A DNA stretch of 64,000 nucleotides, taken from contig NZ_JAAHGH010000023.1 of assembly GCF_010672525.1 (NCBI RefSeq), positions 25,208 to 89,207 of the forward strand. The letters are read 5' to 3'. Shown here in pieces: positions 47,801 through 56,831 of the stretch. A model generated the notes under the pieces. That model made no database searches. It worked only from the letters and a program-made list of their open reading frames with translations, and had not been told where the DNA came from. The translations under genes were made by a program, and so were the position numbers. How positions within the stretch are numbered: the stretch's first letter is position 1; each line of letters opens with the position of its first letter. The stretch is from Okeania sp. SIO2B3. GTDB taxonomy: Bacteria > Cyanobacteriota > Cyanobacteriia > Cyanobacteriales > Microcoleaceae.

Positions 47801-50411
47801 AAAGAGTTTCTAATTCGATGGTTATAAAGCCGTATTGACTTAATAGATCGATTAATTTTTCTTCATTAATAACTCTTCTATATTTAGCTTTATTCCGACT
47901 AATATAAATCCTTTCAGGATAGGAAATAACTTGATTATTTTTATTTTCCTTCTGTTTAAACCCATCTTTAAATACAGTAGAGATTGATCGGTTTAAAAAT
48001 ACTTGACGGTGAAATTCTAAGACCCATCTTTCTGCCCAAGCTAAATGGCCTGAAAAGGATGGAACTATTAATTTTTTAGCTTGGATATAGGGATGGCGAT
48101 CGCTTTCTATAATTTTATCTTCTGGAATTCCTAAAATCCGGAGAGTCTCTTGTTGAAATGGTTGTTTAGTACTATTAATTAAAAACCAATCTATTTGCTC
48201 AAAATTTATGCCATTACGTCGCAAAATTTCAATCCGGGGCAATATATCTACCATCCAATGAAAATAAACATTTCCTGACAACCCAGATAAAACTGCTACT
48301 GTACCGTTTATTTGCTCTAAAGGTGGTAATTCTTCCGTAGTAAAAAACCGATGATTATTAATATCGTATTTATCGCATCCCGGCAACTCTCCTGGGTATT
48401 CACGGGAGACTTCAGCTAATAATTGATTATCTTGATTAATAATGGCAATGGCATTACAAATCATCCAATTATTTTTCTGAGGAACTATCCATGCTCTGCC
48501 ATTTATTACTTCTGTGACAAATTTTGGTGTTTCTGGAAAATCAATATTTATTTTTTGTATTTTTTCCCTAGAAAGACTATGAATACTATTTCCTAAATTG
48601 ATCGGTTGAAGTTTTTTAAATATTCGTTTGAGGCAAGGTTGGCAGTTTAACCCTTGACATTTAACTTGATTATTTGAAATTTGAGTCCCCATCCACTTCT
48701 GACTTATTCCTTTTGACTTTTGACTTTTAACTTCTGATTTCTTCCTTCTTCCTTCTTCTTCTTTTAGGTTTAATACCCTGTCATCTACAGGATGTTGACA
48801 ATTGGTTAGGATTTGAGTCCCCATCGACTTTTTCCTTTCTCCTTCTTCCTTCTTCCTTCTTCCCTCTTCCTTCTTCCTTCTTCCTTCTTCAAAGTTATTG
48901 CGTTTTGCTAAAACTTTTTCTAGTGCTTGAGAAATGGCAGAATTATCTGGTTCAACTGCCAACCCAAAATGGTAAACAATAATAGCCGTATTGAAGCGTT
49001 TTTGTTTAGCTAAACTATTGCCTAATTTGAGATGCAAATCAACATTTAATGGTTGAAATTTCAATGCTTTTTGATAATAATGTTCTGCTTGTGAATATTC
49101 GCCATATTCAAATAATACATTTCCCAAGCTTGAGTAAGTTAAGATTAAATTTTTTCTAACTTCTGCTAAATATAATTTATCTATTTCTTTTAAGTTTAAT
49201 ATCTCGCCATCTACAGAGTATTGATAATTGCTTGAGGTTTGAGTCCCCATCCACTCCTGACTTCTTCCTTCTTCCTTTTGACTTTTGACTTCTTCCTTCT
49301 TACTTCTTCCTTCTTCCTTCTTCGTTCTTACTTCTTCAGAGTATTGATAATTGCTTGAGGTTTGAGTCCCCATCCACTCCTGACTTCTTCCTTCTTCCTT
49401 TTGACTTTTGACTTCTTCCTTCTTACTTCTTCCTTCTTCCTTCTTCCTTCTTACTTCTTCAGAGTATTGATAATTGCTTGAGGTTTGAGTCCCCATCAAC
49501 TCCTGACTTCTTCCTTCTTCCTTCTTCCTTCTTACTTCTTCTAGGAACTTAGCACAAGCTATTTTTGCTTTTTCTAATTCGTCTAATCCTGTTAACAAAT
49601 CTGCTTTTTCACAATAACTTTCCACAAAGGAATTATTATTAATCACCTTTTGTAAGTGAGGTATTGCTGCTGCCAACTTTCCTAACTCCAAGAAAGAAAA
49701 AGCACAGTCACTATGAGCAGAAAGATTTTCTGGAGACTCCTTGATTATTTCCTGAAAATAAACAATAGCTTCTGAGTGTAAACCTTTTTGTTGATAAACT
49801 TTTCCGAGGTTATAACGAGCTACTATTAATTGAGGGTTAAGTGCCAGTGCTTGACGATAATTAATAATAGCTTTTTCTACTTTCCCAAATGCTAAAAATG
49901 CTTGACCTTGATTATTGTAGAGAGAAGCATCATCTGGTTTTAAATTAATAGCTTGTTGAAATATTTCAATTGCTTCTGAAGCTCTACCTTCCTTGATTAA
50001 AATACTACCCCAGTTACTATAAGCTTGAACTTGAATTAAAATATTTTCCGCCTTACCTTGGGATAAATTAATAACTTTTTGATAACTAGAAATTGCTCGT
50101 TCTAGTAAACCCTGTTGTTGTAAAACAGTACCAATATTATAGTAAGCTTGAATATGCTGTGGATTATGAGCGATCGCTTGTTGATAATGAACATAAGCTG
50201 CGGATAGATTTCCCTGATTCTGAAAAGCTATTCCCAAGTTATACTGAACGTAGTGGAGATGTGGTACTAAAGTTAATGCTTCTTGGTATAACGATATGGC
50301 AGTTTCTAGTTTTTCCTGCTTTTGATATAACAATCCCCTTGAAGCTTTTTCTTCAGCTAACTTCAATACTTTTGAGGATTCATTGCTTATGTTTTGTTGA
50401 TAGTAGTGCAT
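44871..50411 (-). CDS. Giant TPR-GT61-TPR protein (1846 residues) with translated repeat insertions
   Basis: The protein has a first TPR block (about residues 12-280), a second TPR pair near 415-495, a GT61/DUF563 domain near 620-960 (YFHWMVDILPRIEIL at about 717, VSPHGSGLTNIMFCRPDTTV at about 889), and long TPR blocks at about 1015-1210, 1350-1510 and 1565-1846. Three segments are alien: residues 289-386, 505-580 and about 1310-1340. The first two encode KKEEGRSKKEEVKSQKEEG-type text, which is the (GAAGGAA)n repeat read in frame, mixed with near-identical copies of MGTQTSSNYQYS. The frame stays open through all of them. It is probably a glycosyltransferase whose TPR arms bind protein partners. 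Confidence 0.85.
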   Translation of the reverse strand: MHYYQQNISNESSKVLKLAEEKASRGLLYQKQEKLETAISLYQEALTLVPHLHYVQYNLGIAFQNQGNLSAAYVHYQQAIAHNPQHIQAYYNIGTVLQQQGLLERAISSYQKVINLSQGKAENILIQVQAYSNWGSILIKEGRASEAIEIFQQAINLKPDDASLYNNQGQAFLAFGKVEKAIINYRQALALNPQLIVARYNLGKVYQQKGLHSEAIVYFQEIIKESPENLSAHSDCAFSFLELGKLAAAIPHLQKVINNNSFVESYCEKADLLTGLDELEKAKIACAKFLEEVRRKKEEGRSQELMGTQTSSNYQYSEEVRRKKEEGRSKKEEVKSQKEEGRSQEWMGTQTSSNYQYSEEVRTKKEEGRSKKEEVKSQKEEGRSQEWMGTQTSSNYQYSVDGEILNLKEIDKLYLAEVRKNLILTYSSLGNVLFEYGEYSQAEHYYQKALKFQPLNVDLHLKLGNSLAKQKRFNTAIIVYHFGLAVEPDNSAISQALEKVLAKRNNFEEGRRKKEEGRRKKEEGERKKSMGTQILTNCQHPVDDRVLNLKEEEGRRKKSEVKSQKSKGISQKWMGTQISNNQVKCQGLNCQPCLKRIFKKLQPINLGNSIHSLSREKIQKINIDFPETPKFVTEVINGRAWIVPQKNNWMICNAIAIINQDNQLLAEVSREYPGELPGCDKYDINNHRFFTTEELPPLEQINGTVAVLSGLSGNVYFHWMVDILPRIEILRRNGINFEQIDWFLINSTKQPFQQETLRILGIPEDKIIESDRHPYIQAKKLIVPSFSGHLAWAERWVLEFHRQVFLNRSISTVFKDGFKQKENKNNQVISYPERIYISRNKAKYRRVINEEKLIDLLSQYGFITIELETLSVVEQVALFANAKVIVSPHGSGLTNIMFCRPDTTVVELVSPNYIKHYYWAIAQQLGLKCYYLVGEEFSYYPIRQIMYPNSLTEDIIINLSKLEKILSQASIIKVNSDPKVKFLREEETYQEKILLERKLSNSEVDVFTFSQNTGKEYNVNQTVASNQMTLKVNPTETATHFHEKALSYLDKNKLDEAKAACEQVLKNQPDFAPAYKTMGIIVQKEGQTEAAFEWYSRAIKIQPNFAEAYVNIGTLYARKQQWQEAIEYYQKAITIKPDLVPAYRNIAKAYQKVGKVVEAANFKYQAYCLDSTNIKEQEYINLGDTLLKHQKLTEAISCYLSATKLNPNSVVAYQNIAKALSQTGNFEPRLQGTNNSFPLKPEIDFKIKQTTETTAENLLFPIEVNLTNTEKNEQQTVSFKDASSELEKIEETLPEIDRPQIENSIVKIQTSKMKFQKLSFKNQNSKERSQKWIATKTPTNFQHLKSAVVLPDVYIQKAIAYNQKGLYEQAIAECQQAIAVQPNMAMAYKILGNAQQKIGSASQLQEAKQNYLKAISLDSQDASIHVNLGSLYAQEQLWAKAIPCYQQAIAIKPDFVGAYRNLAKAWTQVSRQVEAADCWYEAYTLDQVNITPDQHLSLGNTLCRQGQLTKAISCYQRAIKLNPNYVAAYQNLATTFKRQGKLDQAAIYAEKAQKISNISVKKQVETNGKKPQYINPEDVLQSYPNLNKKDKLPQINQADLIKQAEADFVNSKFYSAISTCEEAISIKPHAVAYQIMGKAWVEVNKPDSAIAAYQKAIEIKPDFGEIYASLGELYAQHQRQKEAIVAYKKAIKFAPDLKDSYRGLVEILLDQGKVDEAEELSYNALIQHPSWATAQEFCTLGRALIAENKTHKGIACFDQAIELDPKLLEAHYSLGKALAEKGEWLEAINCYQQVIQLEQNETEENYSESNINIGEVYHLLGDALQETGKLDESIEAYQQAIELTGN

Positions 50412-50561
50412 TGTGATGAGTTTTGAACTTTGAGTTTATCCTATTAGTCATAATTCATAAGTCAGAAGCCAGAAGTCAGAAGTTTTTGAGAAATTGTATG
50501 ATTAACTCCTGACTCCTAAATCCTAACTCTTGACTCAACTATTCAACCAGACATCACATAA

Positions 50562-51677
50562 TTAGATAATTTCAAAATCATCGCCAGTAATATCTAGATT
50601 ACTATCTAATTCCAGGAATTTTATAGCATCATTGTTTTCGTTAATATAGTACATAAAGCCTTGGTCTGAGTCGTAGACTAGATTCGCATCTGGATTTTGA
50701 GCAAATTCATCAAGAGTAGTAAATTCATCAGGGTTGAAAGTACCACCAGACCCAATTAACTCGTCGAAGCTACCAGCACCAAGCTGTATCTTGTCTTCTC
50801 CTGGAGCAAAGTCAGTGAGAGTATCTACTCCAGAATCTCCAGGAACAAAATTGTTGAGAGTATCCAGACCAGACATATCAGTTCCATCTGCAATAAATGT
50901 CTCTGACTCGAAAAACTCAAAACGGAAAATATCTGCTCCTCGACCCCCTTCTAGCAGGTCGTTACCTCCACCACCGACAATTAGATCGTCTCCTCTACCT
51001 CCGTCAACCGTATCATCACCTGCCCCACCAAGCACAGTATCATTACCACGGTCTCCTGAAACTAGATCGTTTCCTTCTTCTCCAACAACGAAATCATCAC
51101 CTCTACCACCAGATACAGTATCATTTCCAGCACCACCTCTGACATTATCAAATCCCCGACCGCCAGAAACTATATCGTCTCCTTCCTCACCTCTGAGCAA
51201 GTCATTATCTCTACCACCAAACAAAGTATCATCACCTTCTCCACCTCTAAGCGTATCAGACCCTCGGTCACCACGAAGTTCATCATTGCCATCTTCACCA
51301 TCTACCCAATCATCATCTCTTCCTCCATCGGCGGTATCGTCATCTTCTCCGCCAAATATAGTATCAGACCCTCGGCCACCACGAAGTTCATCATTGCCAT
51401 CTCCACCATCTACCCAATCATCATCTCTTCCTCCAGATGCAGTATCGTCATCTTCTCCGCCAAGTAAAGTGTCTTCGCCTCTTTTACCTTTAATCGAATC
51501 ATTTCCACCAAGACCTTCAATCGAATCCCTGCCATTTGTACCAGACAGCGATCCGTTGCTATTGTTATTAGTTATAAATGTTACATCATCAGCAGGATCG
51601 CTTGGTGGTTGATTAATAATAGGTTCTTCGTCGCCGAAATCTGGAATTATTGGACTAGGAGCAACAATTTCTGACAT
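50562..51677 (-). CDS. RTX repeat protein, paralogue 1
   Basis: The 371-residue protein begins MSEIVAPSPIIPDFGDEEP and has a low-complexity linker, then about twelve RTX nonapeptides of GGxGxDxxx type (residues 55-245; for example GGRGSDTIFGGEDDDTADGG). The C-terminal region has ITGDDFEII at the end, the pattern of type I secretion substrates. It probably binds calcium outside the cell. It is a close paralogue of the gene at 53747-54874, together with its upstream region. Open frames on the opposite strand in this block are only shadows of the repeat. Confidence 0.87.
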   Translation of the reverse strand: MSEIVAPSPIIPDFGDEEPIINQPPSDPADDVTFITNNNSNGSLSGTNGRDSIEGLGGNDSIKGKRGEDTLLGGEDDDTASGGRDDDWVDGGDGNDELRGGRGSDTIFGGEDDDTADGGRDDDWVDGEDGNDELRGDRGSDTLRGGEGDDTLFGGRDNDLLRGEEGDDIVSGGRGFDNVRGGAGNDTVSGGRGDDFVVGEEGNDLVSGDRGNDTVLGGAGDDTVDGGRGDDLIVGGGGNDLLEGGRGADIFRFEFFESETFIADGTDMSGLDTLNNFVPGDSGVDTLTDFAPGEDKIQLGAGSFDELIGSGGTFNPDEFTTLDEFAQNPDANLVYDSDQGFMYYINENNDAIKFLELDSNLDITGDDFEII

Positions 51678-52435
51678 AGTAATTTTTGATTTATTTTAAT
51701 TAACTAAGGTTTATTTTTTGGATTGAAACAGTAACATTTATTCCGCTATAAATTAGGCAAAAAATATCGAATATGAAATTCATCACAGTATATTCGCACA
51801 AGAATTTAGACATCAATTTAGACATCAAAATTTATTAAGCCTAACTTATGACTTTTGCAGAGTAGATGGTTGATTTCTCTGTTTTGTTTCAGTATCTACG
51901 AATTGAAAATTAATTTCAAATAAATACTATTTATTTCTCATGTTTAAATCAACATATAACGTAGATGTTTCATCATCTTAATTTTGTTCGGTATATGTCA
52001 GAAAATATACTTAACACTTAGTAGTAACCATGACCGCGACATAAACGCTTCGGCAAATATTTTGGCTGCGGGACTCGCAGTGTCAGTATGTGGAGTGGGC
52101 TTTTAAGCTTCACTCGTAAAAATAGTATCATGTACGGTTGAATATTAATATAAAGATATTATGAAGATATTGTTAAGCTATTGTGAAGAGATTATTAAGA
52201 TATTGTTAATATATTAGGGATCGGGGGAGTAGGGGAGTATGGAACCCACCCCTAATACCAAATTGATAAATGTTTGCTACAAATAGCTAGGATATTTATT
52301 AGAATTTATAATTTAGAAGTCAGAAGGCATAATAGATATATTTAATACCATTTTTGATGTTTTAAGTCACCTTTTTCGTGAAATATACTTTATCTGAAAG
52401 TCTTTTTATGGTGCTTATTATTCGTAACATTATTT
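51678..52435. other. Upstream region of RTX paralogue 1 and IS boundary
   Basis: No gene seen. Bases 51690-52005 match the region upstream of the second RTX gene (54890-55250), including ATAAATTAGGCAAAAAATATC. The rest holds ATCATGTACGGTTGAATATT (52130) and tandem AGATATTGTTAAG units. Confidence 0.65.
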
Positions 52436-52759
52436 CAGCAGGGTAAAGAAGAATTGGTAGATCGTCGCCATCAATATCCAGGGCCAAAAGGACTCCTCTC
52501 AGATGAACGGCAAGGCCAACTAAAAATGGCCATCCAAGAGAAAGCACCAGATGGAGGATTATGGAATGGGCGTCAGGTAGGGGATTGGTTAACAGAATTA
52601 ATAGACCATCGAGTTGATTCCTACGGAATGCTTCGCAAACAGCCCAGAGGATGGGAATATTTACGCTCAATAAAATATAGATTACGAATCCTCCGACCTG
52701 AGCATCAGAAATCAGCAACCCCAACCGAACAACTAGCAACTTGTATTTCTGAGTACTAA
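52436..52759 (+). pseudogene. IS630-family transposase N-terminal fragment
   Basis: The frame reads GKEELVDRRHQYPGPKGLLS and then DGGLWNGRQVGDWLTELIDHR and RGWEYLRSIKYRLRILRPEH (shown abbreviated), the helix-turn-helix and linker of IS630-type transposases. Both ends are missing. A short block, TCCTACGGAATGCTTCGCAAA, has inserted in frame between the HTH halves (residues VDSYGMLRKQ), matching short repeats elsewhere in the window. It is not functional as a transposase. Confidence 0.75.
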
Positions 52760-53306
52760 TCAACAAAAAAAACGTCCTACTGCGATAGATTTGCATAAAC
52801 GTTTAATTGCTGAAGTTAAAAGTGAAAATTCATGGTATTATGAAGTATCAAAGTGTTCTCCCCAGCAAGCCTTAAGAGATTTAGAGAGGGCATTTAAAAA
52901 CTTTTTAACTATTCCTAAACGTGGATTTCCGGCCTTTAAGAAAAAAGGGAAAAAAGATAGTTTCTATTTAGAAGGAAGTATTAAAATTCTGAAAGGAAAC
53001 TAAGTAAGTCGGTATAAATAAACTCAATTATTTAACAGAATGTAAATTGGTTTAAAACCTTTACCGAAAAAATTGTGGGTATGCGCCTCCCCTTTTAAGG
53101 GGATAATAAAGAAAAATTTTCATCTCTTTGTCAATCCTCTTCTTTCAAGGAGAGGTAATTATTCATTATTCATTATTCATTATTCATTGTTGAACCCTAC
53201 TCCCTACTCCCTCTTTTCTGGAGAAGTCTAATGTAGCAACTGCGGTTTCTCAGCAGACAGAGACTTTAATGCTGCTGTTAACCTAGAAAACTATGTAAGT
53301 CAGTAA
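52755..53306 (+). pseudogene. IS200/IS605 tnpB pseudogene with internal deletion and repeat insertion
   Basis: The left part reads KKRPTAIDLHKRLIAEVKSE and SKCSPQQALRDLERAFKNF to KKKGKKDSFYLEGSI, the start of a TnpB. It hits a stop at 53001-53003. The right part, 53232-53306, encodes CSNCGFSADRDFNAAVNLEN and stops, the zinc-finger and final DED-site region of TnpB. Between them lies a repeat (CCCCTTTTAAGGGG, TTATTCATTATTCATTATTC and CCCTACTCCC) in place of most of the enzyme. The element is dead. Confidence 0.82.
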
Positions 53307-53746
53307 GTAGAGTTCCCGCCGGTTTTAAGCCTGCTCTCGAAGATAAGTTGCAGACTGCGGTCAGTGGTCTTCAGTGTTTGCGCAGCAGTCCGTAGGAAAA
53401 CAGGAAGCTAGATCCAAAGCTCATGCCATCATGCTTTGGGTAAGTTTGGGTAAGTCCCGGTAGAACGGAACCTGTTTGTAATCAAACCTTTGAAAATTTA
53501 TCCCAGATGGAAGATATAGTTTTTGAGCGATGTATCAAATTAATGAAACAGCGTTCGTGAAACGTGCCGGAGGCAATTGCTCATTCAAGGTCTCACTTGT
53601 TTTCGTTGGTTGCCTACTGATAATCTATCAAGTGCTTGAAGAGTCGCGTTCGCGGAGCGTGGTGTCAGCTGTATCGCTCAGGTTTTACACGCTCCGATGC
53701 TACCGGACATGATATTCTATTACTATTCAACCGGACATAATAATAA
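53307..53746. other. Downstream part of the tnpB remnant and repeats
   Basis: No gene. It includes an imperfect hairpin CAAAGCTCATGCCATCATGC with TTTGG near 53416-53440 (IS605-type right end or omega-RNA-like), the palindrome-like GCGTTCGCGGAGCGT (53647-53661), and CCGGACATGATATT and TATTCAACCGGACATAATA (53703-53745). Confidence 0.5.
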
Positions 53747-54874
53747 TTAAATAGTTTCAAAATCATCGCCAGTAATATCTAGATTACTATCTAATTCCAG
53801 GAATTTTATAGCATTATTGTCTGCGTCGATATAGTACATAAAGCCTTGGTCTGAGTCGTAGACTAGATTAGCATCTGGATTTTGATCGAATTGATCAAGA
53901 GTAGTAAATTCATCAGGGTTGAAAGTACCACCAGGTCCAACTAACTGATCGAAGCTATCAGCATCAAGCTGTATCTTGTCTTCCCCTGGAGCAAAGTCAG
54001 TGAGAGTGTCTACTCCAGAGTCTCCAGGAACAAAATTGTTGAGAGTATCGAAACCAAATATCTCAGTTCCATCTGGAATAAATGTCTCTGACTCAAAAAA
54101 CTCAAAATGGAAAATATCTGCTCCTTGACCACCTTCTAGGAGGTCGTTACCTGCACCACCCTCAATGAGATCGTCTCCTTTACCTCCGTAAACCATATCA
54201 TCACCTGCTCCACCAAGCACAGTATCGTTACCGCGGTTTCCCGAAACTAGATCGTTTCCTTCTTCTCCAGCAACTAAATCATCATCTCTACCACCATAGA
54301 GACTATCATTTCCGGTACCACCTCTGACATTATCAAATCCCCGATCGCCAAAAACTAGATCGTCTCCTTCCTCACCTCTGAGCAAGTCATTATCTCTACC
54401 TCCATATACAGTATCATTTCCCTCACCACCTCTAACCGTATCAGACCCTCGGTTACCATGAAGTTCATCATTGCCCTCTCCACCATCTACCCAATCATTA
54501 TCTTTTCCTCCGTAGGCCGTATCACTACCTTCTCCGCCAAATATAGTATCAGACTGTCGGTTACCGTGAAGTTCATCATCTCCTTGATCTCCACTAACCC
54601 AATCATCATCTCCTCCTGCATAGACAGTATCGCTATCTTTTCCAGCAAATATAGTGTCTTGGCCATCTCCACCTTCAATCAAATCATCTCTATCAAGACC
54701 TAGGATCAAATCCCTATCATTTCCACCAAACAACGATTCGTTGTTATTGTTAGGAGAGTCAATTATAGCTGTTACATTATCACCAATTTCAACAGGATCG
54801 CTTGGTGGTTGATTAATAATAGGTTCCTCGTCGCCGAAATCTGGAATAATTGGATTAGGAGTAATTTCTGACAT
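53747..54874 (-). CDS. RTX repeat protein, paralogue 2
   Basis: The 375-residue protein begins MSEITPNPIIPDFGDEEP and shares architecture with paralogue 1: a short N-terminal region, about a dozen RTX nonapeptides (such as GGEGNDTVYGGRDNDLLRG), and a nearly identical C-terminal region ending FLELDSNLDITGDDFETI. The repeat number differs little. The conserved C-terminus is the likely type I secretion signal. Both genes and about 330 bp of upstream sequence derive from one duplication; the space between is filled with IS remnants. Confidence 0.87.
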   Translation of the reverse strand: MSEITPNPIIPDFGDEEPIINQPPSDPVEIGDNVTAIIDSPNNNNESLFGGNDRDLILGLDRDDLIEGGDGQDTIFAGKDSDTVYAGGDDDWVSGDQGDDELHGNRQSDTIFGGEGSDTAYGGKDNDWVDGGEGNDELHGNRGSDTVRGGEGNDTVYGGRDNDLLRGEEGDDLVFGDRGFDNVRGGTGNDSLYGGRDDDLVAGEEGNDLVSGNRGNDTVLGGAGDDMVYGGKGDDLIEGGAGNDLLEGGQGADIFHFEFFESETFIPDGTEIFGFDTLNNFVPGDSGVDTLTDFAPGEDKIQLDADSFDQLVGPGGTFNPDEFTTLDQFDQNPDANLVYDSDQGFMYYIDADNNAIKFLELDSNLDITGDDFETI

Positions 54875-56264
54875 ATTTTTTATTGATTTTAATTAACTAA
54901 TATTGATTTTGTGGATTTAAACAGTCATATTGATTCAACTATAAATTAGGCAACAAATATCGAATATGACATTCATCACAGTATATTCACGCAATAATTT
55001 AGACATCAAAACTCTGTGCTTTAAATAAAATAAGAAAAATGTATTTATATGTATTCTTCGTTATTGATTAAGCCTAATGTATGATGTTTGTAGAGTAGAT
55101 GTTTGATGCCCTAGTTTTGTTTGAGTACCTACAAGTTGAAAATTAATTTCAAGCAAATACTATTTGCTTCTCTTTGTTGATCTGACCTATTTTATTGACA
55201 TATTAGGTTAGTCAAGTAGAGGTTTAATCATCTGATTTTGTTTCGGTATTTATACAGGTTACATTCCGCACTTCATATTGTGGCAAAAAATAATTTGTGC
55301 CAAGAGTATTGCATGATAAAAACTCAAACTTTCATCATTAATTATAATTATATATTACACAAGCTTATTCACTCTATTCTCAAGAATTCAGCCTACAATC
55401 AACTTGATTCGTTGAGAATATCTTGAAGCGCAGAATATCAAATACAATTAACATTTAGCTTCAGTATTCATAAGTTGCAATATGAGTTTTTTGGTCAAGG
55501 TGATTAGTTATATCTATCCTTTTTGTGCAGATGCTTTTTCATAAGAACAATACTTACTCTATAAGTCTTTTTGGCAGTTTATAAATTCCCTAAATATATC
55601 TGGAGTTTTAAATTTACTTACTGAATATTTAGAGCATATTTTTTAAAGTGGTGTATAAAACTTGTAGATACATTCCTATTCTTTAATTCTTGTCTCCTCA
55701 CCCCACTTTAAAATCAGGAAAAAGATTTTTTGCGGTAGATCGCCTAGATAATTGAGAAATATCCTCTGATCATTCTTCTAATATTTTTCGCAATTTCCGG
55801 TTAATTTATTCAAGTTATACAAAAAAAGTTATTCTTCATATTTATTGGACTTTGCCGTAGTTTTCACCGAACACCATCACTGATCGGAAAAAATAAGGAG
55901 TATCAGAAAAAGGAAGGAAGGAAAAAAGATTTAATTTTAAAAAGCGTTTCAGTCCGGAATGCTCTGCAAGCAGCAATTCAGCTTAGATTTACGCTGAAAC
56001 GGAGAGAAATCCAATTTGTTAGCTGACAACTAGTTAACTTCTGGAACAAGTCTCTTGTTTTTTCGTCGTTACGATCGCCAAGTCAACTTGGTTAAGAAGT
56101 CTAATCTTTTATTAAAGAAGAAAGGTTGATTTGGACTGATAGAGTGTTTCTGCAAAGTCTCTATCTGACATAATTCTAGGAGCAAAGAACAAATAGGACA
56201 GTTAGTTTTATAATCAATAATTAACTAGATTGTATATCACTATCAATTACTAGAAATAGATACT
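54875..56264. other. 1.39-kb gene-free region
   Basis: No convincing gene. Bases 54890-55250 match the upstream region of RTX paralogue 1. A small element at 55945-56001 has inverted ends CGTTTCAG and CTGAAACG and contains GGAATGCTCTGCAAGCAGC. A short open frame at 55238-55426 has no coding support. Confidence 0.55.
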
Positions 56265-56831
56265 ATGGAAACTATTATTGCTGCTCTTAAGGAGTGGAAT
56301 ATTGCTATTAATGCTTTAGAAAAAGGTAACACAATTATGTTGTTAAGAAAGGGTGGTATTCGGGAAAAGAAGGGTAATTTTACGGTTGCGTATAAACAGG
56401 TTTTACTCTATCCAACCTTTGAACATCAACAGCCAGATTTACTTAAGCCAGAATATGTAACTCAGGTGCAAGTTGTAGATTCAGGTTGGCATCCTGAGAA
56501 AATTAAAATTAGTAGTTTTGCTGAGATTACTCATATTTTGCCAGTGAGTGATGAATCTATCTTAAATAAGTTGTTTGTCTATCATATTTGGAATGAAAAA
56601 TTTGTCAGTGATCGCCTAAAATGGAAACCTCAACAACCACTTTATATTTTACTTTTAAGAACTTATAAACTTTCCCAGAACTATGAGATTTTTTATCGTC
56701 GCGAATATGGAGGTTGTCGTTCCTGGATAGAGTTAACTCAACCAATTAGTACTACTAACTCAGTTCCTGTTTTTACTGATGATAATTATCAGAAATTATC
56801 CACAGAAATTTGTCATATTTTGACCGAATAA
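56265..56831 (+). CDS. DUF1802 family protein
   Basis: The 188-residue protein has the DUF1802 hallmarks ALKEWNIAINALEKGNTIML, LLRKGGIREKKGNF, and LLYPTFEHQQPDLLKPEY. DUF1802 is common in cyanobacteria and has no established function. The mid-part (VSDESILNKLFVYHIWNEKF, KWKPQQPLYILLLRTYKL) is also typical. It appears complete. No neighbouring gene shares its transcription unit. Confidence 0.87.
   Translation: METIIAALKEWNIAINALEKGNTIMLLRKGGIREKKGNFTVAYKQVLLYPTFEHQQPDLLKPEYVTQVQVVDSGWHPEKIKISSFAEITHILPVSDESILNKLFVYHIWNEKFVSDRLKWKPQQPLYILLLRTYKLSQNYEIFYRREYGGCRSWIELTQPISTTNSVPVFTDDNYQKLSTEICHILTE

Noticed and set aside
50734..51612. Long open frame on the plus strand (Ser/Pro-rich) opposite the first RTX gene
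   Set aside because: It is the antisense of the GGxGxD repeat, and its composition mirrors the repeat codons. The minus-strand gene has motifs and a paralogue.
55238..55426. 62-residue open frame upstream of the second RTX gene
   Set aside because: It has a TTG start, no motif, and lies in AT-rich spacer.
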